Shown: positions 43,646-50,872 of the stretch, in pieces | How positions within the stretch are numbered: position 1 is the stretch's first letter | Layout: each line of letters begins with the position of its first letter | Assembly (NCBI GenBank): GCA_034408745.1 | Contig: JAWXCM010000208.1 | Span: forward strand, 1 to 51,156 | DNA: 51,156 nt | Direction of reading: 5' to 3' | Origin: JAWXCM01 sp034408745 | Lineage (GTDB): Bacteria; Acidobacteriota; Terriglobia; Bryobacterales; Bryobacteraceae | The notes under the pieces: model-generated | The model's input: the letters and a program-made list of their open reading frames with translations, nothing else | The model's database searches: none | What the model was told of the DNA's origin: nothing | Position numbers and translations under genes: made by a program

Positions 43646-45271
43646 CGGAATCTCCAGCAGCCAGTTGGTGATGCGGTCCATGTCCTTCGGTGTGAATTTG
43701 TATGGCGGCATGGTGGTGCCTGGCGAGAGCTTTTGCGGGTTGGCAAAATGATCCACGATCCAGTTGCGGTCCCGCCGCTCGGCAAGTCCGTTCAGGGCCG
43801 GGCCCAGTTTCTGTCCCACGCTGTTGACCATGTGACATGCGCCGCACTGGTTCTTCTGATAGATCTGAGCGGCATCACTGGCGTAGGCCGGGATCGACTC
43901 CAGCAGGGCTACGTTCTTCGGCGACAGCTTTAACACGAAGGAGGCGAGGCTGTTTAGCTCGGCCGTTGTCATATTGATGGGCGGCATGGTGCTGCCTGGG
44001 ACCTTCGCCATGGGATTGCGGAAGTGCGCGATCAGCTCGGCTGCTGTTTTGGTCTGGCCTTTGGCCAGCAGATCGGGTCCGAACTGAGTGGAACCCTTCC
44101 CGTGGCACTGCATGCAGTTCTCCTTCTTATAAAGACCTGCTCCGGCGAGCTCCACCGGGGTGAGAAACTGCCACGGCTCGGGACCCGAGATGGTGGTCAC
44201 ATCAACGGCTTTCGTCGGAGGCGTGGAGCGGACAGCGGCCACTGTCAGGCCGGTCCAGCCAAGCGCTGCGACAGCGACAATGCCCATTGCGAAGCCGCGC
44301 TGGCGCGCTCGTTTCGCAGGACTGCGATCAAGCCACGGCGCAAGAATCAGCGCCACAATCGCTATGTTTGGCAGAATTACGCTGCCCACGATTTCGGCCG
44401 GGCCTTCAAAGAACTTGAGCGTCTGGAACAAGAAAAGGAAGTACCAGTCGGGGCGTGGAATGTAGCTGTTATCGGTGGGGTCGGCCAGCCGTTCCAGTGG
44501 GACACGGACGGTGGCGGCGAGTGTGAACAGGATGGCGAAGACGATGAAGATCGCGACAGTGTCTTTGAAAACCTGTTCGGGGTAGAACTTCTTCTTCGGT
44601 AAGTTGTCTCCGGGCGCCGGAGCGACTCCGTGCCTGCGAACGAGAAACACGTGGAAGGCGATCAGTAACAAAGTGGCTGGCGGCAGCACCAGCACGTGAA
44701 TCGCGTAGAAGCGCGCGAAGGTGGCGACGCCGATTCCGTTCTCGGCGGCCAGCAGCCGTGTCACCCATTCGCCTGCGCCGGGGATCGAGGCGCCGATTTG
44801 TGTAGCGACGACTGTCCCCCAGTAAGCTCGGTTGTCCCACGGAAGTAAGTAGCCGGTCAGTCCGTAGAGCATGGTAAGCAGGAGCAAAAACACTCCCACC
44901 ACCCAGGTTCCCTCACGAGGCTTCTTGTACGAGCCCCAGATGAAGACCTGGACCATGTGGAGCACCACCACAATGATCATTACGCTGGCTCCCCAGTGAT
45001 GGAGACCGCGCATCATGGCGCCGCCGGTGAGTTCGGTCATGATGTACCGGACGCTGTTCCATGCCTCGCCCGGGGTGGGGGCGTAGTTCATGGACAGCAG
45101 GATGCCGGTGACCATCTGAATCAGAAAGCTGAAAAGGGCAACGCTGCCAAATACCTGGTGCCATCCGGAGGACGCCGGAATGTCCTCCATTAGAAAGTCT
45201 TCGACGAGGCCTGGGAGTCCAGTGCGGTCCTCCAGCCAGTTGAGGACCGGGTGGCCGTAGCTGCGCGTCAT
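43637..45271 (-). CDS. cytochrome b fused to two c-type haem domains (bc/b6f-type complex)
   Basis: 544 residues. The cytochrome b core has helix B haem ligands in H-H-W-G-A-S-V-M-I-I-V-V-V-L-H (x13) and helix D ligands in I-H-V-L-V-L-P-P-A-T-L-L-L-I-A-F-H (x14, the b6-type spacing), plus G-S-Y-K-K-P-R-E. The Qo motif is P-D-W-Y, which is often linked with menaquinone. After the last helices come two c-type haem sites, C386-M-Q-C-H and C476-G-A-C-H, each followed by a methionine ligand candidate in S-T-M-P-P or T-T-M-P-P. This replaces a separate cytochrome c1/f. The ATG overlaps the Rieske stop by 4 bp. Found in the inner membrane with haem c domains in the periplasm. Confidence 0.93.
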   Translation of the reverse strand: MTRSYGHPVLNWLEDRTGLPGLVEDFLMEDIPASSGWHQVFGSVALFSFLIQMVTGILLSMNYAPTPGEAWNSVRYIMTELTGGAMMRGLHHWGASVMIIVVVLHMVQVFIWGSYKKPREGTWVVGVFLLLLTMLYGLTGYLLPWDNRAYWGTVVATQIGASIPGAGEWVTRLLAAENGIGVATFARFYAIHVLVLPPATLLLIAFHVFLVRRHGVAPAPGDNLPKKKFYPEQVFKDTVAIFIVFAILFTLAATVRVPLERLADPTDNSYIPRPDWYFLFLFQTLKFFEGPAEIVGSVILPNIAIVALILAPWLDRSPAKRARQRGFAMGIVAVAALGWTGLTVAAVRSTPPTKAVDVTTISGPEPWQFLTPVELAGAGLYKKENCMQCHGKGSTQFGPDLLAKGQTKTAAELIAHFRNPMAKVPGSTMPPINMTTAELNSLASFVLKLSPKNVALLESIPAYASDAAQIYQKNQCGACHMVNSVGQKLGPALNGLAERRDRNWIVDHFANPQKLSPGTTMPPYKFTPKDMDRITNWLLEIPSA

Positions 45272-45741
45272 GCGTCTCTCCGAACCTCGCCCAGCAACAG
45301 CTTAGAGCCCTCAAGCTTCACTTCATAACGGTCGAGAGAACGCGGAGCCGGGCCGCTGAGCACTTTTCCATCCATGCTGAATGCGGAGGTGTGGCAGGGG
45401 CAGGCGAACTCTTTTTTGTCTTCGGCCCAGTGGTAGGCGCAGCCCAGATGGGTGCACTGCGGAGCGAGCGCGATGACCTCAGTGGGGCTGGTACGAATCA
45501 CCCACGCGCTGGCCCGTTCATTACTGGTTTTCCAGCCATCCACACGCGTGCGGCGAAACACCACTTCTTCGGGAGTGTTCAGGGGAACCTGGCCGATATC
45601 GCCGGCTTCCACCCAGCCCGCTTTCCTGCGGGACTTCGGGGTCGCGAACAGGTAGGCGACGGCGGGAATCGCCATCGCTCCACTCATGACGGCTCCCATG
45701 GCGGCGATGACGATCTGCTGAAAGGAACGGCGGTCTGTCAT
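45268..45741 (-). CDS. qcrA: Rieske 2Fe-2S protein of the cytochrome bc complex
   Basis: 157 residues with a twin-arginine signal anchor (T-D-R-R-S-F-Q-Q-I-V-I-A-A-M-G-A), as is usual for Rieske subunits. The cluster-binding boxes are C-T-H-L-G-C and C-P-C-H-T-S-A-F, separated by a short A-Y-H-W-A-E-D-K-K-E-F loop. The order Rieske then cytochrome b-cc, with an ATGA overlap, makes a two-gene quinol-oxidising complex. The gene symbol is by role; the family name varies (QcrA/PetA/PetC). Confidence 0.93.
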   Translation of the reverse strand: MTDRRSFQQIVIAAMGAVMSGAMAIPAVAYLFATPKSRRKAGWVEAGDIGQVPLNTPEEVVFRRTRVDGWKTSNERASAWVIRTSPTEVIALAPQCTHLGCAYHWAEDKKEFACPCHTSAFSMDGKVLSGPAPRSLDRYEVKLEGSKLLLGEVRRDA

Positions 45742-45811
45742 TACTCGATTAGTATATTCGGCTGAGGATTTGACTTCTGTAAAAGAGCTGTGAAGGATTC
45801 ACACTAACCTG

Positions 45812-45837
45812 CCCGGAGGATCGGGAGACCCTCCGGG
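45812..45837. terminator. hairpin downstream of the ribosomal-protein operon
   Basis: CCCGGAGG (45812-45819) pairs perfectly with CCTCCGGG (45830-45837) across a 10-base loop, 13 bases beyond the rplI stop on the minus strand. No U-tract follows, but position at the end of a long operon supports a terminator or 3'-end stabiliser. Confidence 0.5.
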
Positions 45838-45849
45838 GAACGGAGTAAG

Positions 45850-46299
45850 TTACTGAGCTTCGGCTACTACGTTGAGAGTAACTTCCGCGGTAACTTCGCG
45901 ATGCAGTCTGACGGGGATTTTGTATTCGCCCGTCTGACGGATGTGCTCTTCGAGAACGACCTTTTTACGGTCGATCTGATAGCCCTGCTTTTCGAGCAAC
46001 TCGGCGACATCCTTCGAAGTTACGGAACCGAACAGGTGTCCGTCTTCGCCGGCTCGCTGGCTGATGGTGAGGGTGACGGCCGAGAGCATCTTTGCCAGAT
46101 CCTCGGACTCGTTTTTGAGTTTTGCTTCCTTACGCAGCCACGCGTCGCGCTCCTGAGCCACGATCTTCCGGTTGGAGTCGTTAGCCAGGACTGCGAGTTT
46201 GCGGGGGATGAGGAAATTGCGTGCGAAGCCAGGGGCCACTTTGACCACATCGCCGCGGTGCCCGAGCTTTTCGATATCTTCTCTGAGGATTATTTCCAT
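45850..46299 (-). CDS. rplI: 50S ribosomal protein bL9
   Basis: 149 residues, the standard length. The N-terminal domain reads M-E-I-I-L-R-E-D-I-E-K-L-G-H-R-G-D-V-V with the family signature A-R-N-F-L-I-P-R-K-L-A. A long connecting helix and C-terminal domain (E-D-G-H-L-F-G-S-V-T) follow. Last gene of the prs-ctc-pth-rpsF-rpsR-rplI operon. AGGAGG before the start is evident. Confidence 0.97.
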   Translation of the reverse strand: MEIILREDIEKLGHRGDVVKVAPGFARNFLIPRKLAVLANDSNRKIVAQERDAWLRKEAKLKNESEDLAKMLSAVTLTISQRAGEDGHLFGSVTSKDVAELLEKQGYQIDRKKVVLEEHIRQTGEYKIPVRLHREVTAEVTLNVVAEAQ

Positions 46300-46320
46300 A
46301 TCTGCTCGATGACCTCCTGA

Positions 46321-46620
46321 TTAAACCGGAGAAGCGAAGGGCAGGAGCGCGATGTTGCGCGCCTGCTTAATTGCTTCTGAAAGACGCCGCTGGTGGGGCG
46401 TGCAGACACCGGAGATGCGGCGGGGCGTGATCTTGCCACGCTCAGAGATGAACGCGCTGAGCATCCGGGTGTCTTTGTAGTTGATGTCGTCGATTTTCTC
46501 GACGCAGAAGCGGCAAAGCTTCTTGCGACGGAAGTACTGCTTCTTGCCCGCGATGGCCTTATCGCCACCGGTGGGCTTCATCGAATTCGAGATCGGGCGT
46601 CCGCCTTTTTGTTCGGCCAT
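46321..46620 (-). CDS. rpsR: 30S ribosomal protein bS18
   Basis: 99 residues with the core Y-F-R-R-K-K-L-C-R-F-C and the conserved end R-I-S-G-V-C-T-P-H-Q-R-R-L-S-E-A-I-K-Q-A-R. The C-x2-C and C-T-P-H set marks the zinc-binding form. A basic 25-residue N-terminal extension precedes the core. It sits 6 bp after rpsF and 21 bp before rplI. Confidence 0.97.
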   Translation of the reverse strand: MAEQKGGRPISNSMKPTGGDKAIAGKKQYFRRKKLCRFCVEKIDDINYKDTRMLSAFISERGKITPRRISGVCTPHQRRLSEAIKQARNIALLPFASPV

Positions 46621-46626
46621 GTTCCA

Positions 46627-47205
46627 TTACTCCTTCGGGCTCTCGGCAGCGGTTTCGGGGGACGGGGCGGTGGCAACGATGTCGGCCACTTCCGGGGTTG
46701 CATCCGTGGCGACGGCGACGGCGACGGCGTCGGCGTCAGAGGCCGGGGCTGCAGGCATAGCCGGTGCGGGAGCGCCGGGCATGGGAGCGCCGGGGCCCGC
46801 GGGCATCATGGGCCGGCCTTCTTCGCCAGGCATGAGAGGCAGAGCGGGAGCGACGGCGGGCTTGCGGGCGGCGCGCTTTTCGCGTTCCTTGCGGCGCTTT
46901 TCGAGCCACTTAAGCTTCTCGTCGATACGGACGGTGAGGTACTTCAGTACCGAGTCCGTGACGCGCAACCGGCGTTCGAGTTCCCTGATCGTTGAGGCGG
47001 GGCAGGTCATCGTCAGCAGGACGTAGTAGCCCTCGGCCTTTTTCTCGATGCGGTAGGCGAGTTTGCGAACTCCCCAGCGCTCTTCCTTGTCGATGGTACC
47101 GCCGGCCGCTGTAACAACACCCCGAATCTGCTCAATTACAGGAGCGACTTCTTCATCGGTGATATCGGGCCGGAGGATAAACAATTCTTCGTAGATCCGG
47201 TTCAT
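46627..47205 (-). CDS. rpsF: 30S ribosomal protein bS6 with long Ala/Pro-rich tail
   Basis: 192 residues, about twice the core length. Residues 1-100 are a normal bS6 (Y-E-E-L-F-I-L-R-P-D, K-L-A-Y-R-I-E-K-K-A-E-G-Y-Y, V-L-K-Y-L-T-V-R). A charged helix (K-L-K-W-L-E-K-R-R-K-E-R-E-K-R) then leads to a low-complexity tail rich in Ala, Pro, Gly and Met and ending P-E-T-A-A-E-S-P-K-E. Tails on bS6 occur elsewhere, for example the glutamates of E. coli, but this one is unusually long. The start overlaps the pth stop as TAATG. Confidence 0.95.
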   Translation of the reverse strand: MNRIYEELFILRPDITDEEVAPVIEQIRGVVTAAGGTIDKEERWGVRKLAYRIEKKAEGYYVLLTMTCPASTIRELERRLRVTDSVLKYLTVRIDEKLKWLEKRRKEREKRAARKPAVAPALPLMPGEEGRPMMPAGPGAPMPGAPAPAMPAAPASDADAVAVAVATDATPEVADIVATAPSPETAAESPKE

Positions 47206-47822
47206 TATTCCTCTTGCTTAACGCCCTGGGCGCGACGATTGAACCTCGTCATGGCCTTTTCGACGCCTTCGGCGATGATGGATTCGACTGCCTGCGACGC
47301 GAAGTCCAGCAGTTCATCCAGTTCTTCCAGCTGTGCTTTCCGGATTGGGGAGAGCACGAAATCCGCGCCATTCTTCACGGGATGGCCCGGGTTGATCCCC
47401 AGACGAATCCGGAGGAAATCCTGAGTTCCGAGGCTTTTGATCACTGACTCGACGCCATGGTGACCGCCTGCGGAGCCTTTAGGCCGGAGGCGAACTCCGG
47501 TCCAGAGCAAATCCAACTCGTCGTACAGGAGAAGCACCCGTTTTGGGGGCACCTCGTATTTCTCAGCCAGCGGCTTTACGGAGCCGCCGCTAAGATTCAT
47601 GAACGTCTGGGGCTTGACGAGCACCACGTCGGCTCCCGAGATACGGCCGCTGCCCACAAGGGCTCTGGCTTCCGGGCGAGTGACGCGGATGCCGCCGTTG
47701 CGAACCGCCAGCCGGTCGATGGCGAGGAACCCCAGGTTGTGCCACGTGAGTTCGTACTGCGGGCCTGGATTTCCAAGACCCACCACCAGCCATTGATCGG
47801 GAGAAGATTCCGCAGCGTCCAC
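47205..47822 (-). CDS. pth: peptidyl-tRNA hydrolase
   Basis: 205 residues with a GTG start at 47822. Catalytic and substrate residues are clear: N-P-G-P-Q-Y-E-L-T-W-H-N (His of the active site), K-P-Q-T-F-M-N-L-S-G, Y-D-E-L-D-L and K-G-S-A-G-G-H-H-G. The enzyme recycles peptidyl-tRNAs released by stalled ribosomes. It follows ctc by 6 bp and is coupled to rpsF. Confidence 0.96.
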   Translation of the reverse strand: MDAAESSPDQWLVVGLGNPGPQYELTWHNLGFLAIDRLAVRNGGIRVTRPEARALVGSGRISGADVVLVKPQTFMNLSGGSVKPLAEKYEVPPKRVLLLYDELDLLWTGVRLRPKGSAGGHHGVESVIKSLGTQDFLRIRLGINPGHPVKNGADFVLSPIRKAQLEELDELLDFASQAVESIIAEGVEKAMTRFNRRAQGVKQEE

Positions 47823-47828
47823 GAATGC

Positions 47829-48509
47829 TTACTTCTTCTTCTTGTCGTCCTTTTTGTCGTCCTTCTTGTCGGCCGCGGCTTCTTCCTTCTTGCCCTTCTT
47901 AATGACTTCCGGCTCAGCCACGGCACCCTCGACGACTTCGGCGGGAGCGGTACGAAGACCGACGACGTGGGAGATGACGGCATCGCCCGGGGTGAGCAGT
48001 TTCATGCTGCCCGGCATCGGGATTTCGCTGGCGCGGATGGACTGGCCGATGTTGAGCTCGGCCACGTTGACCGAGAAGCTTTCCGGGATTTCGTCTGGCA
48101 GACACTCGATTTCGATTTCACGCGTGACCACTTCATGGACGCCGCCCTGGATTTTGACGCCGGCAGGTTCGCCCACGGTGTGCACCGGGATCTTCACGGC
48201 CATGCGAATGTTGGGGTCGATGCGCTTGAGATCGACATGGAGCAGTTTGCCTTTGATGGGGTCATGCTGCCAGTCGACGATCATGACGGGGCTGAGTGTG
48301 CCGGCGACGCTGATGTTGAAGATGGTGTTGTGGCCGGAGGAGCTACGGAGAATGCCGGTAACTTCCTTTGGGCTCACAGAAACCGCGACCGGGTCAGATC
48401 CGGTGCCGTAGACCACCGCGGGCGCCAAACCGCGGACGCGGAGGCGGCGAGCTTCATTTTTGCCGCGTGTTTCGCGGGGTTCAGCCGTAATGGTGATGTC
48501 TTTTCTCAT
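47829..48509 (-). CDS. ctc: 50S ribosomal protein bL25, Ctc form
   Basis: 226 residues, the long form with an RNA-binding L25 domain (R-G-K-N-E-A-R-R-L-R, P-A-V-V-Y-G) and a C-terminal Ctc beta domain (P-V-H-T-V-G-E-P-A-G-V-K, G-G-V-H-E-V-V-T-R-E-I-E). It ends in a lysine/aspartate tail (K-K-D-D-K-K-D-D-K-K-K-K). It binds 5S rRNA. 71 bp separates it from prs upstream. Confidence 0.96.
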   Translation of the reverse strand: MRKDITITAEPRETRGKNEARRLRVRGLAPAVVYGTGSDPVAVSVSPKEVTGILRSSSGHNTIFNISVAGTLSPVMIVDWQHDPIKGKLLHVDLKRIDPNIRMAVKIPVHTVGEPAGVKIQGGVHEVVTREIEIECLPDEIPESFSVNVAELNIGQSIRASEIPMPGSMKLLTPGDAVISHVVGLRTAPAEVVEGAVAEPEVIKKGKKEEAAADKKDDKKDDKKKK

Positions 48510-48580
48510 CGTACTAACTCCTGAACCACTCTCCGGCTGTGGGCCGGGCGGTGGGAATGCCTGGTTCGAGGGAACCTCAG

Positions 48581-49525
48581 TTAAACAAACAACGTGCTGA
48601 TTGATCCACCCTCATGAATGGACTGGATGGCACGCGCCAGCAGCGGCGCGACCGACAGCACGCGAATCTTTTCGCACTTCTTTGCCTCATCCTTCAGCGG
48701 GATCGAGTTAGTCACCACGACCTCACGCAACTGCGATTCGATGAATCGCGGGATGGCCGGCCCGGAAAATACCGGGTGAGTGGCGCAGGCGTAAACGGCC
48801 TCGGCACCGGAGGCGAGGAGCGCTTCGCAACCCTTGACGAGGGTTCCGCCGGTGTCGATCAAATCGTCGACCATGATGCAGGATTTGCCTCTGACCTCGC
48901 CGATGATGTTCATAACTTCGGCGACATTGGCCTGCTCACGCCGTTTATCGATAATGGCAAGCGGCGCGTTGAGGCGCTTGGCGAAGGCACGGGCGCGTTC
49001 CACGCCCCCGGCATCGGGTGAGACCACGATCAGGTTCGGCGAGGCGAGAGCACGGAAGTGCTCAATCATAACCGGCGCTGCGAACAGGTGGTCGACAGGG
49101 ATATCGAAGAAGCCCTGAATCTGAGCGGCGTGCAGGTCGAGCGAAAGCACGCGGTCGGCTCCGGCGCGCTCGAGAAGACTGGCGACGAGCTTGGCGGAGA
49201 TCGGAACGCGGGGCCGGTCTTTGCGGTCCTGGCGCGCGTAGCCGTAGTAGGGCAGCACCGCGGTGATGCGTCCGGCGGAAGCGCGCTTGAGGGCGTCGAT
49301 CATCAGCAGGAGCTCAAACAGGTGCTGCTCGACCGGATTGCAGGTCGGCTGGATGGCGAAGGCGTCGGCTCCGCGGACGTTTTCCAGGATTTGCAGCTGG
49401 ATTTCGCCGTCGGAGAAGCGCTTCAGCGAGATTTCTCCAGTCTCGACGCCCAGGGCCTGACACACGTCAGCCGCGAGCGCAGGATTGGCGCTGCCGCTAA
49501 ATACTTTTATTCGATCCCACTTCAT
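48581..49525 (-). CDS. prs: ribose-phosphate pyrophosphokinase
   Basis: 314 residues from ATG 49525; longer upstream frames are rejected because the family start (I-K-V-F-S-G-S-A-N) follows it directly. Key segments: R-F-S-D-G-E-I-Q, Y-Y-G-Y-A-R-Q-D-R-K-D, the catalytic flexible loop I-I-D-K-R-R-E-Q-A, and the PRPP loop V-D-D-L-I-D-T-G-G-T-L. The enzyme makes PRPP for nucleotide, His and Trp synthesis. First gene of the ribosomal operon; its promoter must lie in 49526-49792 or in the repeat beyond. No tRNA gene is found upstream. Confidence 0.96.
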   Translation of the reverse strand: MKWDRIKVFSGSANPALAADVCQALGVETGEISLKRFSDGEIQLQILENVRGADAFAIQPTCNPVEQHLFELLLMIDALKRASAGRITAVLPYYGYARQDRKDRPRVPISAKLVASLLERAGADRVLSLDLHAAQIQGFFDIPVDHLFAAPVMIEHFRALASPNLIVVSPDAGGVERARAFAKRLNAPLAIIDKRREQANVAEVMNIIGEVRGKSCIMVDDLIDTGGTLVKGCEALLASGAEAVYACATHPVFSGPAIPRFIESQLREVVVTNSIPLKDEAKKCEKIRVLSVAPLLARAIQSIHEGGSISTLFV

Positions 49526-49792
49526 CAAAGCGCACGTTCCCCGGTGTGGGTTAGATTCCTTGTTATGGTTTCGGTGGGAGCGCCGCTGAGCGTGGAGTAC
49601 TTGCCCTGCGACTATGACCGGATTATCCTGCTTACCGACGCTGAAAAGCGTCGCGGTTCCGGCACCACCGTTTCCGAAAAAACTACTATTGCTGTTTGCT
49701 GCTGCGGTCATCAGGGGCAGAATGGGCGCACGAGTACGCTTTACTACCTGCCTGAAACATCCAGTGTACGTTACGGATGTGTTGATGGTCAA
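49526..49792. other. gene-free region upstream of prs
   Basis: No convincing gene. It should hold the prs leader and promoter on the minus strand. The clearest element is the hairpin at 49636-49653. A purine-rich GGGGAA is seen 12 bases from the prs ATG. Confidence 0.6.
49636..49653. promoter_or_regulatory. perfect 7-bp hairpin with GAAA tetraloop
   Basis: CGACGCT-gaaa-AGCGTCG. On the plus strand the loop is a GNRA tetraloop, on the minus strand it is TTTC. It lies in the presumed prs leader, 111 bases before the prs start. No U-tract on either side. Confidence 0.45.
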
Positions 49793-50030
49793 TTCCGGCT
49801 GGTGTCGCGGAGGTCGGTGTAGGACCGAAATTTCTAAAACGAAGCCACCGTTTGTTGATTGTAAAGCACTTGCGGGATGATCGTTGGCTTCGTTTTCATT
49901 TGCTCGCTCTCCTTAAAGTTGCCGGGCTGGGCCGGAAATGGAAAAGGCCGGCTCCGTGGTGGGGGCTCGGCCTTTTACTGGTTCCAGTGTAGCAGGTGGG
50001 GGCAAACGGGGAATGGCTAAGCTGTTGATT
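49793..50030 (-). repeat. 238-bp direct repeat, copy 1 (R1)
   Basis: About 85-90% identical by eye to copy 2 at 50766-51003, with the same total length. Read on the minus strand it contains, in order: ACTGG-aa-CCAGT; a GC hairpin with arms 49968-49976 and 49942-49950 (AAAAGGCCG/CGGCCTTTT); an AAGGAG site at 49909-49914; and a perfect 12-base inverted repeat TGGCTTCGTTTT/AAAACGAAGCCA (49885-49896, 49836-49847). The two arms show no change between copies. It lies between the vapC remnant and prs. Confidence 0.85.
49834..49899 (-). CDS. possible 21-residue small ORF inside R1 (doubtful)
   Basis: ATG 49899 is preceded by AAGGAG with a 9-base gap; the frame starts M-K-T-K-P and ends V-A-S-F before a TAG. 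The inverted-repeat arms code for both ends. All codon differences from copy 2 change the residue, which argues against selection on a peptide. Confidence 0.25.
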   Translation of the reverse strand: MKTKPTIIPQVLYNQQTVASF

Positions 50031-50034
50031 CCAC

Positions 50035-50476
50035 TTAAAAAATGTGCTTAAAACGCAGTTGAGAAGGTGAGAGCGGAGTGTCAGCGACCCGATTTGAGAC
50101 CGGCTCGAACAAATCGTCGGAGGTGCTGAGAACAGGGGCATTCGAATGGACGGCGAGGGAAGCGACCACACAATCGCCGATATTCAGGCCGGGGTGGCGC
50201 TATTCTTTTTCCGTAGCTCTGAAAGATTCGCGAGGCGATTGGCGGGAAGCGCTCATCGAAGGGAACGATAAGGACCTTGAGGTCTTCAAGGAGGAGCTTC
50301 CGGAGTTCCCTGACGGCTTCGGTGCTTCGAGTTCTGCCGTACCAGACGATCTCTGCTTCCAGCAGGGTGAAAACAGACATGACGCGAAACTCTGCGTTCA
50401 GGATGGCCTCGAACAGCGCCCGCCAGCCCTCCTCCCTCTTCAGAATCGAGATCACCGCCGAGGAGTCAATTACCAA
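50035..50476 (-). pseudogene. vapC: frameshifted VapC-like PIN-domain toxin
   Basis: The frame begins with TTG 50476 (V-I-D-S-S-A-V-I, catalytic Asp at 4) and follows a normal PIN domain to about residue 93 (S-Y-G-K-R-I-A-P-P). Then a one-base excess in the run GGGG at 50191-50194 (plus strand) shifts the frame. Removing one base restores G-L-N-I-G-D-C-V-V-A-S-L-A and A-P-V-L-S-T-S-D-D-L-F, carrying the last two catalytic aspartates, and a stop at 50035; the span of 442 bases equals 147 codons plus one. As it stands, translation runs to 50081 in a wrong frame and lacks those residues. A sequencing error in the G run is the main alternative. VapC toxins are RNases paired with the antitoxin upstream. 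Confidence 0.8.
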
Positions 50477-50531
50477 TGTGCGGTCGGCCCAGACTCCTGG
50501 TAGATCAGTTCTTCCCAGTTCTGGTCATCGA

Positions 50532-50723
50532 CTACGGAAACGAGTGGAGGCTGTCCAGTGTTGCTCTCGCTTGCCGGGCGTCAACGCCACCCGCCAAACG
50601 GAGCCGGGCGGCTTCGGCTCGCAGTGCCGCGACCACGACGCGGGTCAGGCTCTTTCCGGTGTGGTTCGCTATTGCGGTGGCGAGTTGGTATGCCTCAGCG
50701 TCTTTGATGTTTAGCGGGGTCAA
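50532..50723 (-). CDS. vapB: VapB-like antitoxin (possibly C-terminally truncated)
   Basis: 63 residues starting with TTG 50723, 7 bases after a strong GGAGG. The start T-P-L-N-I-K-D-A-E-A-Y-Q-L-A, then H-T-G-K-S-L-T-R-V-V-V-A-A-L-R-A-E, matches the ribbon-helix-helix antitoxins of the VapB (Rv0623-like, PSK_trans_fac) group. These are usually near 80 residues. A different frame after about codon 50 gives V-V-D-D-Q-N-W-E-E-L-I-Y-Q-E and a stop overlapping the vapC start, so this gene may also have lost its toxin-binding tail by frameshift. Confidence 0.75.
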   Translation of the reverse strand: MTPLNIKDAEAYQLATAIANHTGKSLTRVVVAALRAEAARLRLAGGVDARQARATLDSLHSFP

Positions 50724-50749
50724 TACCGTTCCTCCTTTCCTCCATTTTA

Positions 50750-50872
50750 CTACATGGTCAGGGGCTTCCGGCTGGTGTCGCGGTGGCTGGCGTGGGGCGG
50801 AAATTTCCAAAACGAAGCCACCGTTCGTTGATTGTAAAGCACTTGCAGGTTCGTCGTTGGCTTCGTTTTCAT
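50750..50872 (-). CDS. possible 40-residue small ORF in R2 upstream of vapB (doubtful)
   Basis: ATG 50872, again with AAGGAG upstream, starts M-K-T-K-P-T-T-N-L-Q. Where R1 has a TAG this copy has TGG and reads on to a TAG at 50750-50752, 26 bases before vapB. Its position makes it a possible leader peptide of the vapBC operon, but the substitution pattern does not support coding. Confidence 0.25.
   Translation of the reverse strand: MKTKPTTNLQVLYNQRTVASFWKFPPHASHRDTSRKPLTM

Noticed and set aside
49526..50034. A tRNA gene upstream of prs, as seen in some related operons
   Set aside because: No T-loop GGTTCGAATCC-like sequence or cloverleaf could be found on either strand.
50078..50503. Plus-strand 141-codon frame over the toxin region
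   Set aside because: Antisense to the vapC remnant; no family features.
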